The notes beneath the pieces were generated by a model. That model worked only from the letters and a program-made list of their open reading frames with translations. It had not been told where the DNA came from and made no database searches. Below are positions 1-8,712 of a stretch of 64,000 bases of DNA, piece by piece. Source of the DNA: Terribacillus saccharophilus (GTDB lineage Bacteria > Bacillota > Bacilli > Bacillales > Amphibacillaceae). Location of the stretch: positions 248,001-312,000 of the forward strand of contig FOCD01000003.1 of assembly GCA_900110015.1 (NCBI GenBank), given 5' to 3'. Numbering within the stretch: position 1 is the stretch's first letter; every line of letters starts with the position of its first letter. A program made the position numbers and the translations under genes.

Positions 1-750
1 AGCTGCTCCTTCGGTTGCCGTAAAGACTCCAAAAGAAATCCCGCCAATCACGACTACAATCAGCATCAGACTCGGAATGGCATCCAAAACAACTTTGGCA
101 GCCTGAGAGAAACGGATTGGTTCAGATACAGCATAACCTTTCCTTTTTGCAACTATGTAAGCAGTAACCATAATCAAGACAGACATCAGGATACCTGGCA
201 CATAACCGGCAATGAATAATGCCCCAATTGATGTCCCTCCGCTGAGGACAGAATACAAAATAGGGGTACCACTAGGCGGGATAATCAGACCAGCCGGTGC
301 AGAAGCAACGTTGACGGCTGCTGAATAAGATGGATCATAGCCTTCCTTCTTCTGCATTGGTGCCATGATTTTACCCATCGTTGCTGCAGATGCAATGGCA
401 GAACCAGATAGCGCTCCGAAAAGCGTATTTCCGATAACATTTGTGTGCGCCAAGGAACCAGGTAGTCTTCCTGCCAACAGCTTGGCCAAATTGATCAGAC
501 GCAAAGCGATGCCGCCCGTATTCATGATACTTCCAGCCAAAGTGAAGAAAACAAGGGATAAAAGGACAAAGCTATCGATTCCAGCAACAAATTGCTGGGA
601 AACGACTATTAAAATCTCATCAAATGGCAGAAGCATAGCTCCAGCTGCCAACGATGACAAACCAATGCTTATTGCTATGGGAACACCGAAGAAGATTAAG
701 AGAAAAAATAGAGCAAATAAGACGATACCTGCCAAAACGACACTTGTCAT
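1..750 (-). CDS. dctM: TRAP transporter large permease DctM, partial (3' end beyond window)
   Basis: The 250 visible residues are the N-terminal half of the large TRAP permease, the membrane subunit that carries out ion-coupled uptake of a carboxylate-type solute delivered by DctP. Several hydrophobic membrane segments are visible, along with family-typical stretches such as GNTLFGALSGSAIASAATMG and a PSGTPILYSVLSGGTSIGALF-like re-entrant region. The ATG at 750 overlaps the dctQ stop in an ATGA arrangement, so the two are translationally coupled. The gene runs off the left edge of the window, so its length and C-terminus cannot be judged. Family assignment is secure; the substrate is unknown. 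Confidence 0.93.
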   Translation of the reverse strand, partial: MTSVVLAGIVLFALFFLLIFFGVPIAISIGLSSLAAGAMLLPFDEILIVVSQQFVAGIDSFVLLSLVFFTLAGSIMNTGGIALRLINLAKLLAGRLPGSLAHTNVIGNTLFGALSGSAIASAATMGKIMAPMQKKEGYDPSYSAAVNVASAPAGLIIPPSGTPILYSVLSGGTSIGALFIAGYVPGILMSVLIMVTAYIVAKRKGYAVSEPIRFSQAAKVVLDAIPSLMLIVVVIGGISFGVFTATEGAA

Positions 751-1238
751 GCTGCGTCCCTCCCTCTAGCAGCTTCCTTGCGTGCCATAAGCCGGTTCGT
801 GACTATATAGTAAACACTCAGCAAGCCAGACAACGGTAATGCAGCATATACATAGCCCATCGGCAGACCAAGAACCGGTGAAGTCTGTGTCATGGAGGCA
901 AGCATCAGCTGTGTCCCGCCGATAATAAAGACAACTATCATGAATACCAGAACTGTCACTTCTATAATCAGCTCTGCAGCTTTTTTGTCCTTTGCATGCT
1001 TCCATTTGGACATCAAGAACGTCAGCGCAATATGTTCTTTCACACCGAAAGCATAACTGGCTCCGAGCAAACCAACCCAAATGAAGGAAAACCGCAGCAC
1101 CTCTTCTGTGAAAACGCTCGGATTTTGCAGGACAAATCGAGTGAAGACCTGCCATATGGCACCTGCCACTAAGAAGACAGTTAGCGTACAAGTCACGAGC
1201 AAAATACATCTATCAACCCAATACCGTACTTTTTCCAC
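747..1238 (-). CDS. dctQ: TRAP transporter small permease DctQ
   Basis: A 163-residue membrane protein with four predicted hydrophobic helices, the normal size and topology for the small TRAP permease that partners DctM. It begins at a GTG (1236-1238) nine bases after an AGGAG ribosome binding site that overlaps the end of dctP; no ATG fits as well. Motifs such as FSFIWVGLLGASYAF near residue 50 and PLSGLLSVYYIV near the C-terminus are family-typical. It lies 20 bases downstream of dctP and overlaps dctM by four bases, so the three TRAP genes form one transcription unit. Confidence 0.92.
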   Translation of the reverse strand: MEKVRYWVDRCILLVTCTLTVFLVAGAIWQVFTRFVLQNPSVFTEEVLRFSFIWVGLLGASYAFGVKEHIALTFLMSKWKHAKDKKAAELIIEVTVLVFMIVVFIIGGTQLMLASMTQTSPVLGLPMGYVYAALPLSGLLSVYYIVTNRLMARKEAARGRDAA

Positions 1239-1258
1239 CTCGTTCAGCTCCTTTTCAT

Positions 1259-2269
1259 TTACTGTAACGCCGCGATGTCATCCAGCACTTTCGCCACTTC
1301 CGGATCTTTCCGTCTTTCCTCGATCAACGGCTGCACTAGATCCTTGAACGGCTCCTGATCAAGCTCATTGAAGGTAACACCCATCTCATCCTCAGCCTTT
1401 TTTATGCTCTCTTCGATCAGCTGGTCCCAGCGCGCATTATGGTTGTCCGATGAAATTGCCGCAGACTCTTCTACTGCTTGCTGCTGCTCAGGACTCAGAC
1501 TATCCCATGTCTTCTCGCTCATAATGAGAAAGTCCGGAATGCGTGTATGTTCGTCGTAAGAAAAGTATTTGGCTACCTCACCATGGTTGGCATCTGTAAG
1601 GGCGATCGGACTGCTCTCCGCTCCGTCAATGACACCTTGCTGAAGCCCTGTATATACTTCCGGTGCAGGAAGCGGTGTCGGTGAAGCGCCGAGCAGTTCC
1701 ATTGTCCGAATTGATGTTGTATTCGTCATCGTACGTATTTTCAGTCCATGCAGGTCTTCTGGCTTCTCAATCGGCGTATCTGCTGTATAGAAACTTCTTG
1801 CCCCTGCATCGTAATAAGCGATACCATGCAGGCCGATAGATTCCAGTTCTTCATAAAGGTCCTTTACAATATCGGATACCATAACTTCTTTAAAATGCTC
1901 TTCATCTTCAAATACATAAGGCAGACTGAAAATGGAGAAATCAGAGTAAAAGCTCTCCAGCACACCGCCATTTACTTTGGCCATATCAACTACCCCATTC
2001 TGGACAAGCTCCAGCATCACCCTCTCATCACCAAGGCCGCCTTCCGTATAAATATCCGTTGCCAGCACACCATCAGTGCGCTGCTCCAGCTCCTCGCTGA
2101 ATTCCTCCAGACTGGCATACACGGGACTATTTGGATTATGAATGTGCCCCATCGTCAGCTCTCTCGTCTCCTGACCAGCAGCATCTGAAGCCGGAGCGAC
2201 AGCCATCAGCACAACTATGCCAAGCAATAAAACAGCAAGAATTAGCCACGTTGTTTTCGCTCGTTTCAT
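1259..2269 (-). CDS. dctP: TRAP transporter substrate-binding protein DctP
   Basis: A 336-residue extracytoplasmic solute receptor with an uncleaved-looking N-terminal hydrophobic segment (about residues 8-25) that either anchors it or is removed as a signal peptide. No lipobox cysteine is visible. The DctP fold is shown by the motif around R179 (HGLKIRTM), the arginine that in this family binds the substrate carboxylate, and by YTGLQQGVIDGAESS. Substrate is probably a sugar acid or other carboxylate because the neighbours are sugar oxidoreductases. A perfect TATAAT with an overlapping cre-like site precedes it, so it can be transcribed separately from the upstream catabolic genes and may be repressed by CcpA. 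Confidence 0.93.
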   Translation of the reverse strand: MKRAKTTWLILAVLLLGIVVLMAVAPASDAAGQETRELTMGHIHNPNSPVYASLEEFSEELEQRTDGVLATDIYTEGGLGDERVMLELVQNGVVDMAKVNGGVLESFYSDFSIFSLPYVFEDEEHFKEVMVSDIVKDLYEELESIGLHGIAYYDAGARSFYTADTPIEKPEDLHGLKIRTMTNTTSIRTMELLGASPTPLPAPEVYTGLQQGVIDGAESSPIALTDANHGEVAKYFSYDEHTRIPDFLIMSEKTWDSLSPEQQQAVEESAAISSDNHNARWDQLIEESIKKAEDEMGVTFNELDQEPFKDLVQPLIEERRKDPEVAKVLDDIAALQ

Positions 2270-2288
2270 GTTTCACCCTCCACAAGGT

Positions 2289-2305
2289 ATTATAAAGCGC
2301 TTACA
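2289..2305 (-). promoter_or_regulatory. -10 element overlapping a cre-like site upstream of dctP
   Basis: On the minus strand TGTAAGCGCTTTAT (2305-2292) matches the CcpA site consensus TGWAARCGYTWNCW at 13 of 14 positions and runs directly into a TATAAT (2294-2289), 20 bases before the dctP start. No good -35 lies at 17 bases. The overlap would let CcpA block this promoter. The match is seen; control by CcpA is inferred. Confidence 0.55.
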
Positions 2306-2330
2306 ATAATAAGCATTCAACCGGCTATGA

Positions 2331-3521
2331 TCAGACGCTCCCCTTTTCGAGTGTCTGAATCACATCGGCCTGTTTAGCTGGTTTACTCCATGGTATTTGT
2401 AATTCATATGGCAGTTTTCCACTCATAAAGCATGCATTCATCGTCTGCTCTAAATCGATGACAGTCTGGAGTTTTCCCGCAGTCTGTTTGACTGCTTCTG
2501 CAGGAAAAGGGTGCCCAGGCGCAATATTTTGGTGCAACGCTTCAATAATCGCCGCATGACCTAACGCGGTTTCATATGTGCATGGAATGGCACTATCATC
2601 CGTTAGTGCAGCGATGCAATAATCCAATTTATCCAAATGATTGGCCTGAGGATTCCCATAAATCTTTTCCTGACCATCTTCCGTGTATGCCGTAATGATT
2701 CCTTGATCGAGATTGCAATCATATACAATATAGCCTTTTTCAAACGTATATAAGAATTGAGGTCCTTGCTCTGTTTCCGTGGCATGCGATCCATAAAAGA
2801 GCAGTTCGCAGCCAGATTCCGTGTGCATACGAATGGCACACGTATCAAAGGTTTCGATATCATTGGCTCGATACAATTCGGCTTCCAGGCGTTTGATTTG
2901 CATCGTTTCCTGAAGCTTATGTCCAAGCACAAAAAGCATATTATGGATGAAGTGAGCAGCTGCATTATTGGCTACACTGTCGCGAATCTGCCGACCATCG
3001 GCTGCCATCAGCTTCCCCGACCAGGATGAACGGGAAAAATATGCTTCATCCCGCGGCCACAGCACCATTGTTTTTAGCTGCTTCGGTTTTCCATATAGCC
3101 CACTTTGGATATCTTTCTTCAGCTCCAGGATTGGGGCAGTGAACGACCAGTTGAAACCAATTGCAGCCCACTTCCCTGATTCCGAGATAGCTTGCTCCCA
3201 CTTCATTTGATCTCGCATATCAGCAAAGATCGGTTTTTCGCAAAGAACATTTGAGCCATGTCGAAGCGCAAGGATCGCCTGCTCCGTATGCAAATGAATA
3301 GGTGTGGCGATGATGGCTAGATCCGCTTGATTATCCTGATAGAATGCATCCATCGCAGAAAATATCGGGATTCCTCGCTGCTTTACTTGTTCCAAAAGAC
3401 TGCTTTTCTCCGGATGAATTTCCACGATACCAGCGAATGTGATGTCCTCACGCTTCAGCAATGCATCCAAGTAATGCTCACCGTATCCATTCATCCCAAT
3501 TAAAACGACCGCTTGCTTCAT
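2331..3521 (-). CDS. Gfo/Idh/MocA family oxidoreductase (third of three)
   Basis: A 396-residue NAD(P)-dependent sugar/inositol-type dehydrogenase. The N-terminal Rossmann region begins KQAVVLIGMNGYGEHY, and the conserved CEKP motif (lysine of the active site) follows near residue 100; the C-terminal half is the family's alpha/beta domain. I take the ATG at 3521, which overlaps the stop of the upstream oxidoreductase as ATGA; an in-frame extension to 3635 would overlap that gene by over 100 bases. It is one of three divergent paralogues in the same operon. The TRAP importer and isomerase context points to oxidation or reduction of a sugar-derived ring. The exact substrate is unknown. Confidence 0.88.
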   Translation of the reverse strand: MKQAVVLIGMNGYGEHYLDALLKREDITFAGIVEIHPEKSSLLEQVKQRGIPIFSAMDAFYQDNQADLAIIATPIHLHTEQAILALRHGSNVLCEKPIFADMRDQMKWEQAISESGKWAAIGFNWSFTAPILELKKDIQSGLYGKPKQLKTMVLWPRDEAYFSRSSWSGKLMAADGRQIRDSVANNAAAHFIHNMLFVLGHKLQETMQIKRLEAELYRANDIETFDTCAIRMHTESGCELLFYGSHATETEQGPQFLYTFEKGYIVYDCNLDQGIITAYTEDGQEKIYGNPQANHLDKLDYCIAALTDDSAIPCTYETALGHAAIIEALHQNIAPGHPFPAEAVKQTAGKLQTVIDLEQTMNACFMSGKLPYELQIPWSKPAKQADVIQTLEKGSV

Positions 3522-4612
3522 CGCTTCTCCCCTACCTTTGTCAGGCTGATTGCCTGCTCCTGTGCCTGGATTGCCAGAGCCGCCGCCTTGAAAGTATGCT
3601 CCTGAGTCATTGCTGATTCCGTCCCTTGCTGACAATCAGTAATCAATTGTCTGAAATACGGAATTCCTATCTTTCCATTAGCTGAAAAATACACTTCCTC
3701 CTGATCCGTTACTACATACAGATGGTTCCCTTCTGCAGAGCGTGCTACATCCGTGTATTTTCGCAGTTCCACAAACCCATTTGTACCGTACAGCACCGTT
3801 CGTCCGTCTCCCCAGACCCGAAGTCCATCAGGTGTGAACCAATCAACACGGAAATATTGGCTGACGCCTGTATTAGTGACCAGTGTCGCATCACCGAAAT
3901 CCTGCCAATCACCATATTGCGGATGGGCATAGTTCGCTACCTTACTATGCAGTACCTCTGCCTCTTTACTTCTCGCATAATGAAGCAGCTGCTCAATCTG
4001 ATGACTGCCGATATCACAAAGAATACCACCATTTTTCAGCGGATCGAAGAACCAATCCGGTCTTGTTTCTGCTTGCAGCCGATGCGGCCCCGAACCAGTG
4101 AGCTGAAATAGCTCTCCAATCAGCCCCTCCTGCACAATATTATCCGCCAGCAGTGCCGCTTCTACAGCTAATCGCTCACTATAGAACACCGCCCATTTCT
4201 TTCCTGTACGGCGCACTGCTTCCTCGGCCGCATGCAATTGAGTCATCGTCGTAAATGGAGCTTTTGCTGAAAGAAAATGCTTCTCGTGCTCCAACACCCG
4301 GATACCTAATGCCCCGCGCTCAGATGGCACAATACTTGATGCAATCAAGTCCACCTCGCTATGCAGAATCTGGGACAGCTCTGACACAACTTCTCCTGTT
4401 TGAAATTTTTGGTGAAGAGCATTTGCTTGATCCAGATTTCTGTCATAGATGTGTATTAGCTGTGCCCCTGCGTCCAAGAGCCCTTGCACCATACTGTATA
4501 TATGCGGATGATCCAGCCCCGCAACTGAAAAAGTGAAAGGGGCTGTTATCTTAGTATCAGCAGCTCTTGCAGCTTCTTGAGCTAATTCCTCTATTTGATT
4601 AAGCAGTGCCAT
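3518..4612 (-). CDS. Gfo/Idh/MocA family oxidoreductase (second of three), atypical active-site motif
   Basis: A 364-residue protein with a Rossmann N-terminus (FTFSVAGLDHPHIYSMVQG) and the later DIGSHQ histidine motif of the Gfo/Idh/MocA family, so it should bind NAD(P)H and a sugar-like substrate. The usual EKP motif reads SAKAPFTTM here: the lysine is kept but the glutamate and its setting are altered. The gene starts 13 bases after the isomerase stop and overlaps the next oxidoreductase by four bases. The odd motif may mean a different substrate or a reaction such as elimination or hydration. Family call is firm, reaction unknown. Confidence 0.85.
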   Translation of the reverse strand: MALLNQIEELAQEAARAADTKITAPFTFSVAGLDHPHIYSMVQGLLDAGAQLIHIYDRNLDQANALHQKFQTGEVVSELSQILHSEVDLIASSIVPSERGALGIRVLEHEKHFLSAKAPFTTMTQLHAAEEAVRRTGKKWAVFYSERLAVEAALLADNIVQEGLIGELFQLTGSGPHRLQAETRPDWFFDPLKNGGILCDIGSHQIEQLLHYARSKEAEVLHSKVANYAHPQYGDWQDFGDATLVTNTGVSQYFRVDWFTPDGLRVWGDGRTVLYGTNGFVELRKYTDVARSAEGNHLYVVTDQEEVYFSANGKIGIPYFRQLITDCQQGTESAMTQEHTFKAAALAIQAQEQAISLTKVGEKR

Positions 4613-4625
4613 TTTCCAGCTCTCC

Positions 4626-5444
4626 TTATACGTGCGCTTGATAGCAGCGCTTCATTTGATGGAGCACCTCATCGCCTGGCTGATCCCATATCTCCTGATT
4701 GATGATTTCCACTTCAATTGGCCCTTGATAGCCTGCTTCCTCCACCATGCTGCGCATCTCGCGCAGATTGATGACGCCATCTCCCATCATGGCTCGCCCC
4801 TTGAACATATCCTTCATCGGTACCTTCCAATCTGACACATGGAAGCCTAGTATCTTACCCTTAGCCCGATCAATCTGGTGACGCAGCTCCGGATCCCACC
4901 ATACGTGAAAGGCATCCACCACTACTCCAAGATAATCGGATTGCAATTTTTCCGCTAAAGTGTTGGCCTGCCCTAGTGTATTAATAACTGAACGATCAGC
5001 TGCATACATCGGATGAAGCGGCTCAATTCCAAGCTTTACACCCAGTTCTTCTGCATATGGGAGTATTGCTTCTATTCCTGCCTCCACCCAATGACGGCCC
5101 TGGGCAATATTTTTGTCGGCAGCCGGACCGCAAACGAGGACCAGCACATCTGTACCCAATGTCTTCGCATCTTCTATTGCTCGTTTATTGTCATCTATAC
5201 GCTGCTGTCTCTCACGCTCTGTAGCTGCAGGAAACATGCCGCCGCGGCACAGACTGGACACGCGCAAGCCGTATTCCGTCAACAGTTTCTTTGCTTCTTT
5301 TACGCCGATTTCCTCCAGCTTATGCCGCCAAATGGATATCCAGTGGATATCGTGACGGGCACAACCTTGGATAGCTTCGGTCAGTGACCAGTTTTCTGTC
5401 GTAATTTGATTCAGACTAAGAAGCTGCAGATCTGCTTTTGTCAT
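4626..5444 (-). CDS. Sugar phosphate isomerase/epimerase family TIM-barrel protein
   Basis: A 272-residue xylose-isomerase-like TIM barrel. The divalent-metal ligands of the family can be read in order: Glu in LGIEPLHP, Asp in VVDAFHVWW, His in FHVSDWK and Glu in IEVEIIN near the C-terminus. Relatives catalyse ketose/aldose isomerisation, epimerisation, or elimination/hydration of 3-keto sugars. The ATG at 5444 overlaps the DUF993 stop (ATGA), coupling the two. With three oxidoreductases and a TRAP importer it most likely acts on an oxidised sugar or sugar acid; this is inference from context. Confidence 0.87.
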   Translation of the reverse strand: MTKADLQLLSLNQITTENWSLTEAIQGCARHDIHWISIWRHKLEEIGVKEAKKLLTEYGLRVSSLCRGGMFPAATERERQQRIDDNKRAIEDAKTLGTDVLVLVCGPAADKNIAQGRHWVEAGIEAILPYAEELGVKLGIEPLHPMYAADRSVINTLGQANTLAEKLQSDYLGVVVDAFHVWWDPELRHQIDRAKGKILGFHVSDWKVPMKDMFKGRAMMGDGVINLREMRSMVEEAGYQGPIEVEIINQEIWDQPGDEVLHQMKRCYQAHV

Positions 5445-6616
5445 GACATCACCTTCTGTTCAATACCCGCAAGCTTCAGTACGAGCTGCATCCGCTCTGT
5501 TGCAAGCGCCGGATCCACTAGGACGCCCGCTTGATCAGCAAGTCTGAACAGCTCACTCAAATGGAGAACCGACCGGGCACCTTCTGCACCGCCGATCATC
5601 CGGAAATGTGATTGATACCCATTCAAATATGCCAGGAAAACAACACCTGTTTTGTAGGCGTATGTTGGTGTTTCAAAGATATGCCTTGCAAGCGGCACCG
5701 TCTTATCGAAGATTTCCCGATATTGATCCTGATCCTCAGCATCAAGTGCACGCAGTGCCTCAGAAGCAGCTGGTGCAATCGCATCAAAGATACCGAGCAA
5801 CGCATGGCTAAATTGCACTCCATCACCTTGAATCAGCTCTGGATAATTAAAATCATCTCCTGTATACATCCTAACCGATGCAGGGAGCTTTGCTCGCATC
5901 TCGATTTCTTTGTCCTTATCAAGCAGAGAAATCTTAATACCGTCGATTTTTCCTTCGTACTGGTGAATCAATTCCAAACAGTCATCCATCGCACGGCTGA
6001 TCGTTTCCGATCCCCAGTAGCCAGCCAACTTCGGATCGAACATCGGACCGAGCCAATGGAGGATAACTGGTTTCTGCACTCCGGCAAGCACATGCCCGTA
6101 TACGTCCTTGTAATCCGCTGCCGATCGTGCACTAGCTGCCAATGCTCGGCTTGCCATTAAGATAATCTGGCTTCCGGTACCTTCGACGAATGTACATTGC
6201 TCTTCGTAAGCCTGCTTAATCTCCGACATCGTATACGTACTGTCAGCCAGCAAATGATCCGTCCCTGCTCCCGAAGCAAGCAATGCCTTCTCTTTTTTTG
6301 CTTCTTCTGCGCTTATGGAAATTAATTCTTTCGCCATCTCATATGTGAGCCCCATGCCTCGCTGCGCTGTATCCATTGCCTCTGCTACGCCGAATCCAAG
6401 CTTCCACAGCGCTTTCCGATAAGCTAAAGTTGCATCCCAATCAATCGCTCCGCCTAAGATAGGGTGTGCTTCAGATTGCGCATCCGCAACGACATGAGCA
6501 GCCGAATAGGCTGTTCTTGTCCGAAAAGCACCTTCTGTCGGATAAGTGGAAGCTGGATGAACCAGTGTGTAAGCCTCTAATGAACGACCTTGCTTTGGTA
6601 AAAGAATCGTTGTCAT
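5441..6616 (-). CDS. DUF993 family protein (TIM-barrel aldolase-like)
   Basis: A 391-residue protein recognised as DUF993 from its N-terminus (LEAYTLVHPASTYP, FRTRTAYSAAHVVAD) and from internal stretches such as VILHWLGPMFDP and GIKISLLDKDKEIEMR, which carry a lysine in a strand-like setting as in class I aldolases. The family is commonly found beside Gfo/Idh/MocA enzymes and sugar isomerases, but I know of no settled reaction for it. The ATG at 6616 follows a strong AAAGGAGGA site; the longer in-frame start at 6688 would overlap the upstream gene. A retro-aldol or lyase step in the operon's pathway is a reasonable hypothesis. Confidence 0.8.
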   Translation of the reverse strand: MTTILLPKQGRSLEAYTLVHPASTYPTEGAFRTRTAYSAAHVVADAQSEAHPILGGAIDWDATLAYRKALWKLGFGVAEAMDTAQRGMGLTYEMAKELISISAEEAKKEKALLASGAGTDHLLADSTYTMSEIKQAYEEQCTFVEGTGSQIILMASRALAASARSAADYKDVYGHVLAGVQKPVILHWLGPMFDPKLAGYWGSETISRAMDDCLELIHQYEGKIDGIKISLLDKDKEIEMRAKLPASVRMYTGDDFNYPELIQGDGVQFSHALLGIFDAIAPAASEALRALDAEDQDQYREIFDKTVPLARHIFETPTYAYKTGVVFLAYLNGYQSHFRMIGGAEGARSVLHLSELFRLADQAGVLVDPALATERMQLVLKLAGIEQKVMS

Positions 6617-6629
6617 GCTGCTTCCTCCT

Positions 6630-7781
6630 TTATACTTCCAGACTCGGAACAGTGACCCATTTCTTCTCGCGCCATGCTTCCAGCCCAAGATCTGACAGCT
6701 GGGTACCTTTTGCGCCCTCTAGCAAGTCCCAAGGGAATGCCGTATCTTCTTCTATATGCTTCAAAAACAGCTCCCATTGAATCTTGAATCCATTGTCATA
6801 CGTACGATTCTCCGGCAATGTCTCCCATTGGGAACGGAAATCAATTGCATTAGGTATATCCGGATTCCACACTGGCTTCGGTGTTGTGACACGATGCTGG
6901 ACTTTACAATCCCGCAGACCAGCTACTGCGCTTCCCAGTGTCCCATCCACTTGGAAGGTAACTAGATCATCTCGGTCAACTCTTGTCGTCCAAGAGGAGT
7001 TTGCCTGTACAACTATCCCGTTCTTAAGGGCAAAAATTGCATATGCTGCATCATCGGCTGTTGCTTTATAGCTATTGCCCGCTTCATCCACCCGGTATGG
7101 AATATGAGTCGCACCAAGACAAGTCAGACTATCGATTTCCCCAAAAAGATGATCAATGACATAGCGCCAGTGCGCGAACATATCAACAATGATTCCGCCG
7201 CCGTCTTCGGCACGGTAATTCCAGCTTGGACGTTGCGCCTCCTGCCAATCACCCTCGAACACCCAGTATCCAAAGTCCAGTTTTACGGACAATATGTCTC
7301 CGAAGTAACCGCTATCGATCAGATGCTTCAGCTTCAGCAATCCAGGAAGGAAAAGCTTATCTTGCACCACCCCGTTTTTCACACCATTCTCGCGTGCCAA
7401 TCTTGCTAGTTCCAAGGATCCTTCCAAGCTGGTAGCCGTCGGTTTCTCACAATAAATATGCTTGCCTGCTTCGATCGCCTGCTTAATGCTGGCTTCCCGG
7501 CGATTGGTAGTTTGTGAATCAAAGTAAATCTGGTTATAGTCGTCAGCCAAAGCAGCCTCCAAATCGGTGCTGTAGCGCTCTACGCTATTCTCTCCTGCAA
7601 GTTTGGCGAGCTTCTCTTCATTCCTTCCGACGAGAATCGGATCCGGCAGCAAGCGATCTCCGTTAGAAAGCAGCACACCACCCTCCGCACGAATTGCTGC
7701 AATGGACCTGACAAGATGCTGATTTGTTCCCATTCTTCCTGTTACACCGTTCATGATTATCCCAATTTTCTTTGTCGCCAT
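6630..7781 (-). CDS. Gfo/Idh/MocA family oxidoreductase (first of three)
   Basis: A 383-residue NAD(P)-dependent oxidoreductase and the first structural gene of the catabolic operon. The Rossmann motif GVTGRMG lies at residues 12-18, the CEKP motif near residue 110, and a GGGIIVDMFAHWRYVIDHLFG helix carries the family's substrate-side histidine. It starts at an ATG preceded by GGGAGGG. A cre-like site and a TATACT -10 lie 40-55 bases upstream, between it and the AraC gene, so this is probably the operon's main promoter. Likely role: the first oxidation of the imported sugar or sugar acid; the substrate is not deducible. Confidence 0.88.
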   Translation of the reverse strand: MATKKIGIIMNGVTGRMGTNQHLVRSIAAIRAEGGVLLSNGDRLLPDPILVGRNEEKLAKLAGENSVERYSTDLEAALADDYNQIYFDSQTTNRREASIKQAIEAGKHIYCEKPTATSLEGSLELARLARENGVKNGVVQDKLFLPGLLKLKHLIDSGYFGDILSVKLDFGYWVFEGDWQEAQRPSWNYRAEDGGGIIVDMFAHWRYVIDHLFGEIDSLTCLGATHIPYRVDEAGNSYKATADDAAYAIFALKNGIVVQANSSWTTRVDRDDLVTFQVDGTLGSAVAGLRDCKVQHRVTTPKPVWNPDIPNAIDFRSQWETLPENRTYDNGFKIQWELFLKHIEEDTAFPWDLLEGAKGTQLSDLGLEAWREKKWVTVPSLEV

Positions 7782-7820
7782 CCTTACGCCCTCCCATTAT
7801 CCTTATTAAAGACAGTATAA

Positions 7821-7834
7821 GTAAAGCGTTTACA
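7821..7834 (-). promoter_or_regulatory. cre-like site in the operon promoter region
   Basis: Minus-strand TGTAAACGCTTTAC matches the first 12 positions of the 14-base CcpA consensus and forms a near-palindrome. It lies immediately upstream of a TATACT -10 element (about 7816-7821) and 40 bases before the first oxidoreductase. Catabolite repression of the operon is inferred, supported by a second cre-like site before dctP. Confidence 0.5.
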
Positions 7835-7862
7835 TTTTTCTTATCATTCTCTTCTGATATTC

Positions 7863-8651
7863 TCAATTTCGGAAATCATCTGTGGTTCGCCGATAGACAT
7901 TCGGTGTCACACCAACATATTTTTTAAAGACACGATAAAATGTCGATACCGCTTCAAATCCAACTTCAAAGCAGATCGAAACAATTTCTCTATCAGATTC
8001 ACGCAGCATCTTCTTCACCTTCAGCAGCCTTACCTCTGTCAGAAACTGATAAGGCGTCGTATCATACATTTCTTTAAAAATTTGATTCATGTACCGGCTG
8101 CTCACACCAGCTTTAGCCGCAACTTCTTCCATACTGGCAATCTCAAAATATCGTGTTTCCAAGTGATGCTTGAGCCACTTCGCCCGCCTTGTATTTGTAT
8201 CTTGTGTTGTATCTTCCTGCTGCATGATAGCAAGCTGATAAAGCACCTGAGCAAGCAGGAGCTTCAGCCCCATTGTATGAATGGGGTGGTTTTGGGATTG
8301 TTCGAATAGCATCTTCCGCAGCAGCTGACGAAGCTCACTGCTTTCGAACAAAGATAGATTTAAGACGCGAGACTTAGCAAACACTGGCTCGAGAAGATAA
8401 GAAACAACATCGTCTGTCAAATGACGGATATCGAATTCCAGCACGAGCACCGTCATCTTAGAATGAGCTTGGATTGCATGATTTGTATGCGGGGAGATGA
8501 GCACGATACTGTCAGGCTGCAGCTTCTGGCTCCTGATACCCAATTCACATTCCCCTTCTCCATCCAGGACATATAGCAGCTGATGTGTGTCATGTTGATG
8601 CCTGGCCACCTCATCCTTTTCCTGGTGTTTATTTTCATAAAGTCTGATCAT
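7863..8651 (-). CDS. AraC family transcriptional regulator
   Basis: A 262-residue regulator with an N-terminal cupin-like effector domain (about residues 15-110, including VARHQHDTHQLLYVLDGEGECELG) and a C-terminal AraC double helix-turn-helix (about 160-258), ending in the family signature SICFEVGFEAVSTFYRVFKKYVGVTPNVYRR in condensed form. It sits just upstream of, and in the same direction as, the oxidoreductase/TRAP operon, so it probably senses the pathway substrate and activates it. Its ribosome site GGAGGT is 12 bases from the ATG. The only upstream space is filled by a terminator hairpin, leaving its own promoter unclear. Confidence 0.9.
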   Translation of the reverse strand: MIRLYENKHQEKDEVARHQHDTHQLLYVLDGEGECELGIRSQKLQPDSIVLISPHTNHAIQAHSKMTVLVLEFDIRHLTDDVVSYLLEPVFAKSRVLNLSLFESSELRQLLRKMLFEQSQNHPIHTMGLKLLLAQVLYQLAIMQQEDTTQDTNTRRAKWLKHHLETRYFEIASMEEVAAKAGVSSRYMNQIFKEMYDTTPYQFLTEVRLLKVKKMLRESDREIVSICFEVGFEAVSTFYRVFKKYVGVTPNVYRRTTDDFRN

Positions 8652-8671
8652 CTTGTCTGCCTACCTCCAAT

Positions 8672-8712
8672 AAAAAAAGCCGGGATGCATAGGAGGCATC
8701 CCGGCCTTTTTC
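8672..8712 (-). terminator. Rho-independent terminator after the CNNM-type gene
   Basis: A 10-bp perfect stem (GCCGGGATGC / GCATCCCGGC) with a 7-base loop and T-runs on both sides, 14 bases beyond the 8727 stop codon. On the minus strand it terminates the CNNM-type gene and lies between that gene and the araC start. Confidence 0.9.

Noticed and set aside
3522..3635. N-terminal extension of the third Gfo/Idh/MocA gene
   Set aside because: It would overlap the preceding oxidoreductase by over 100 bases and is glycine/asparagine-rich; the ATGA-overlap start at 3521 restores the normal Rossmann N-terminus.
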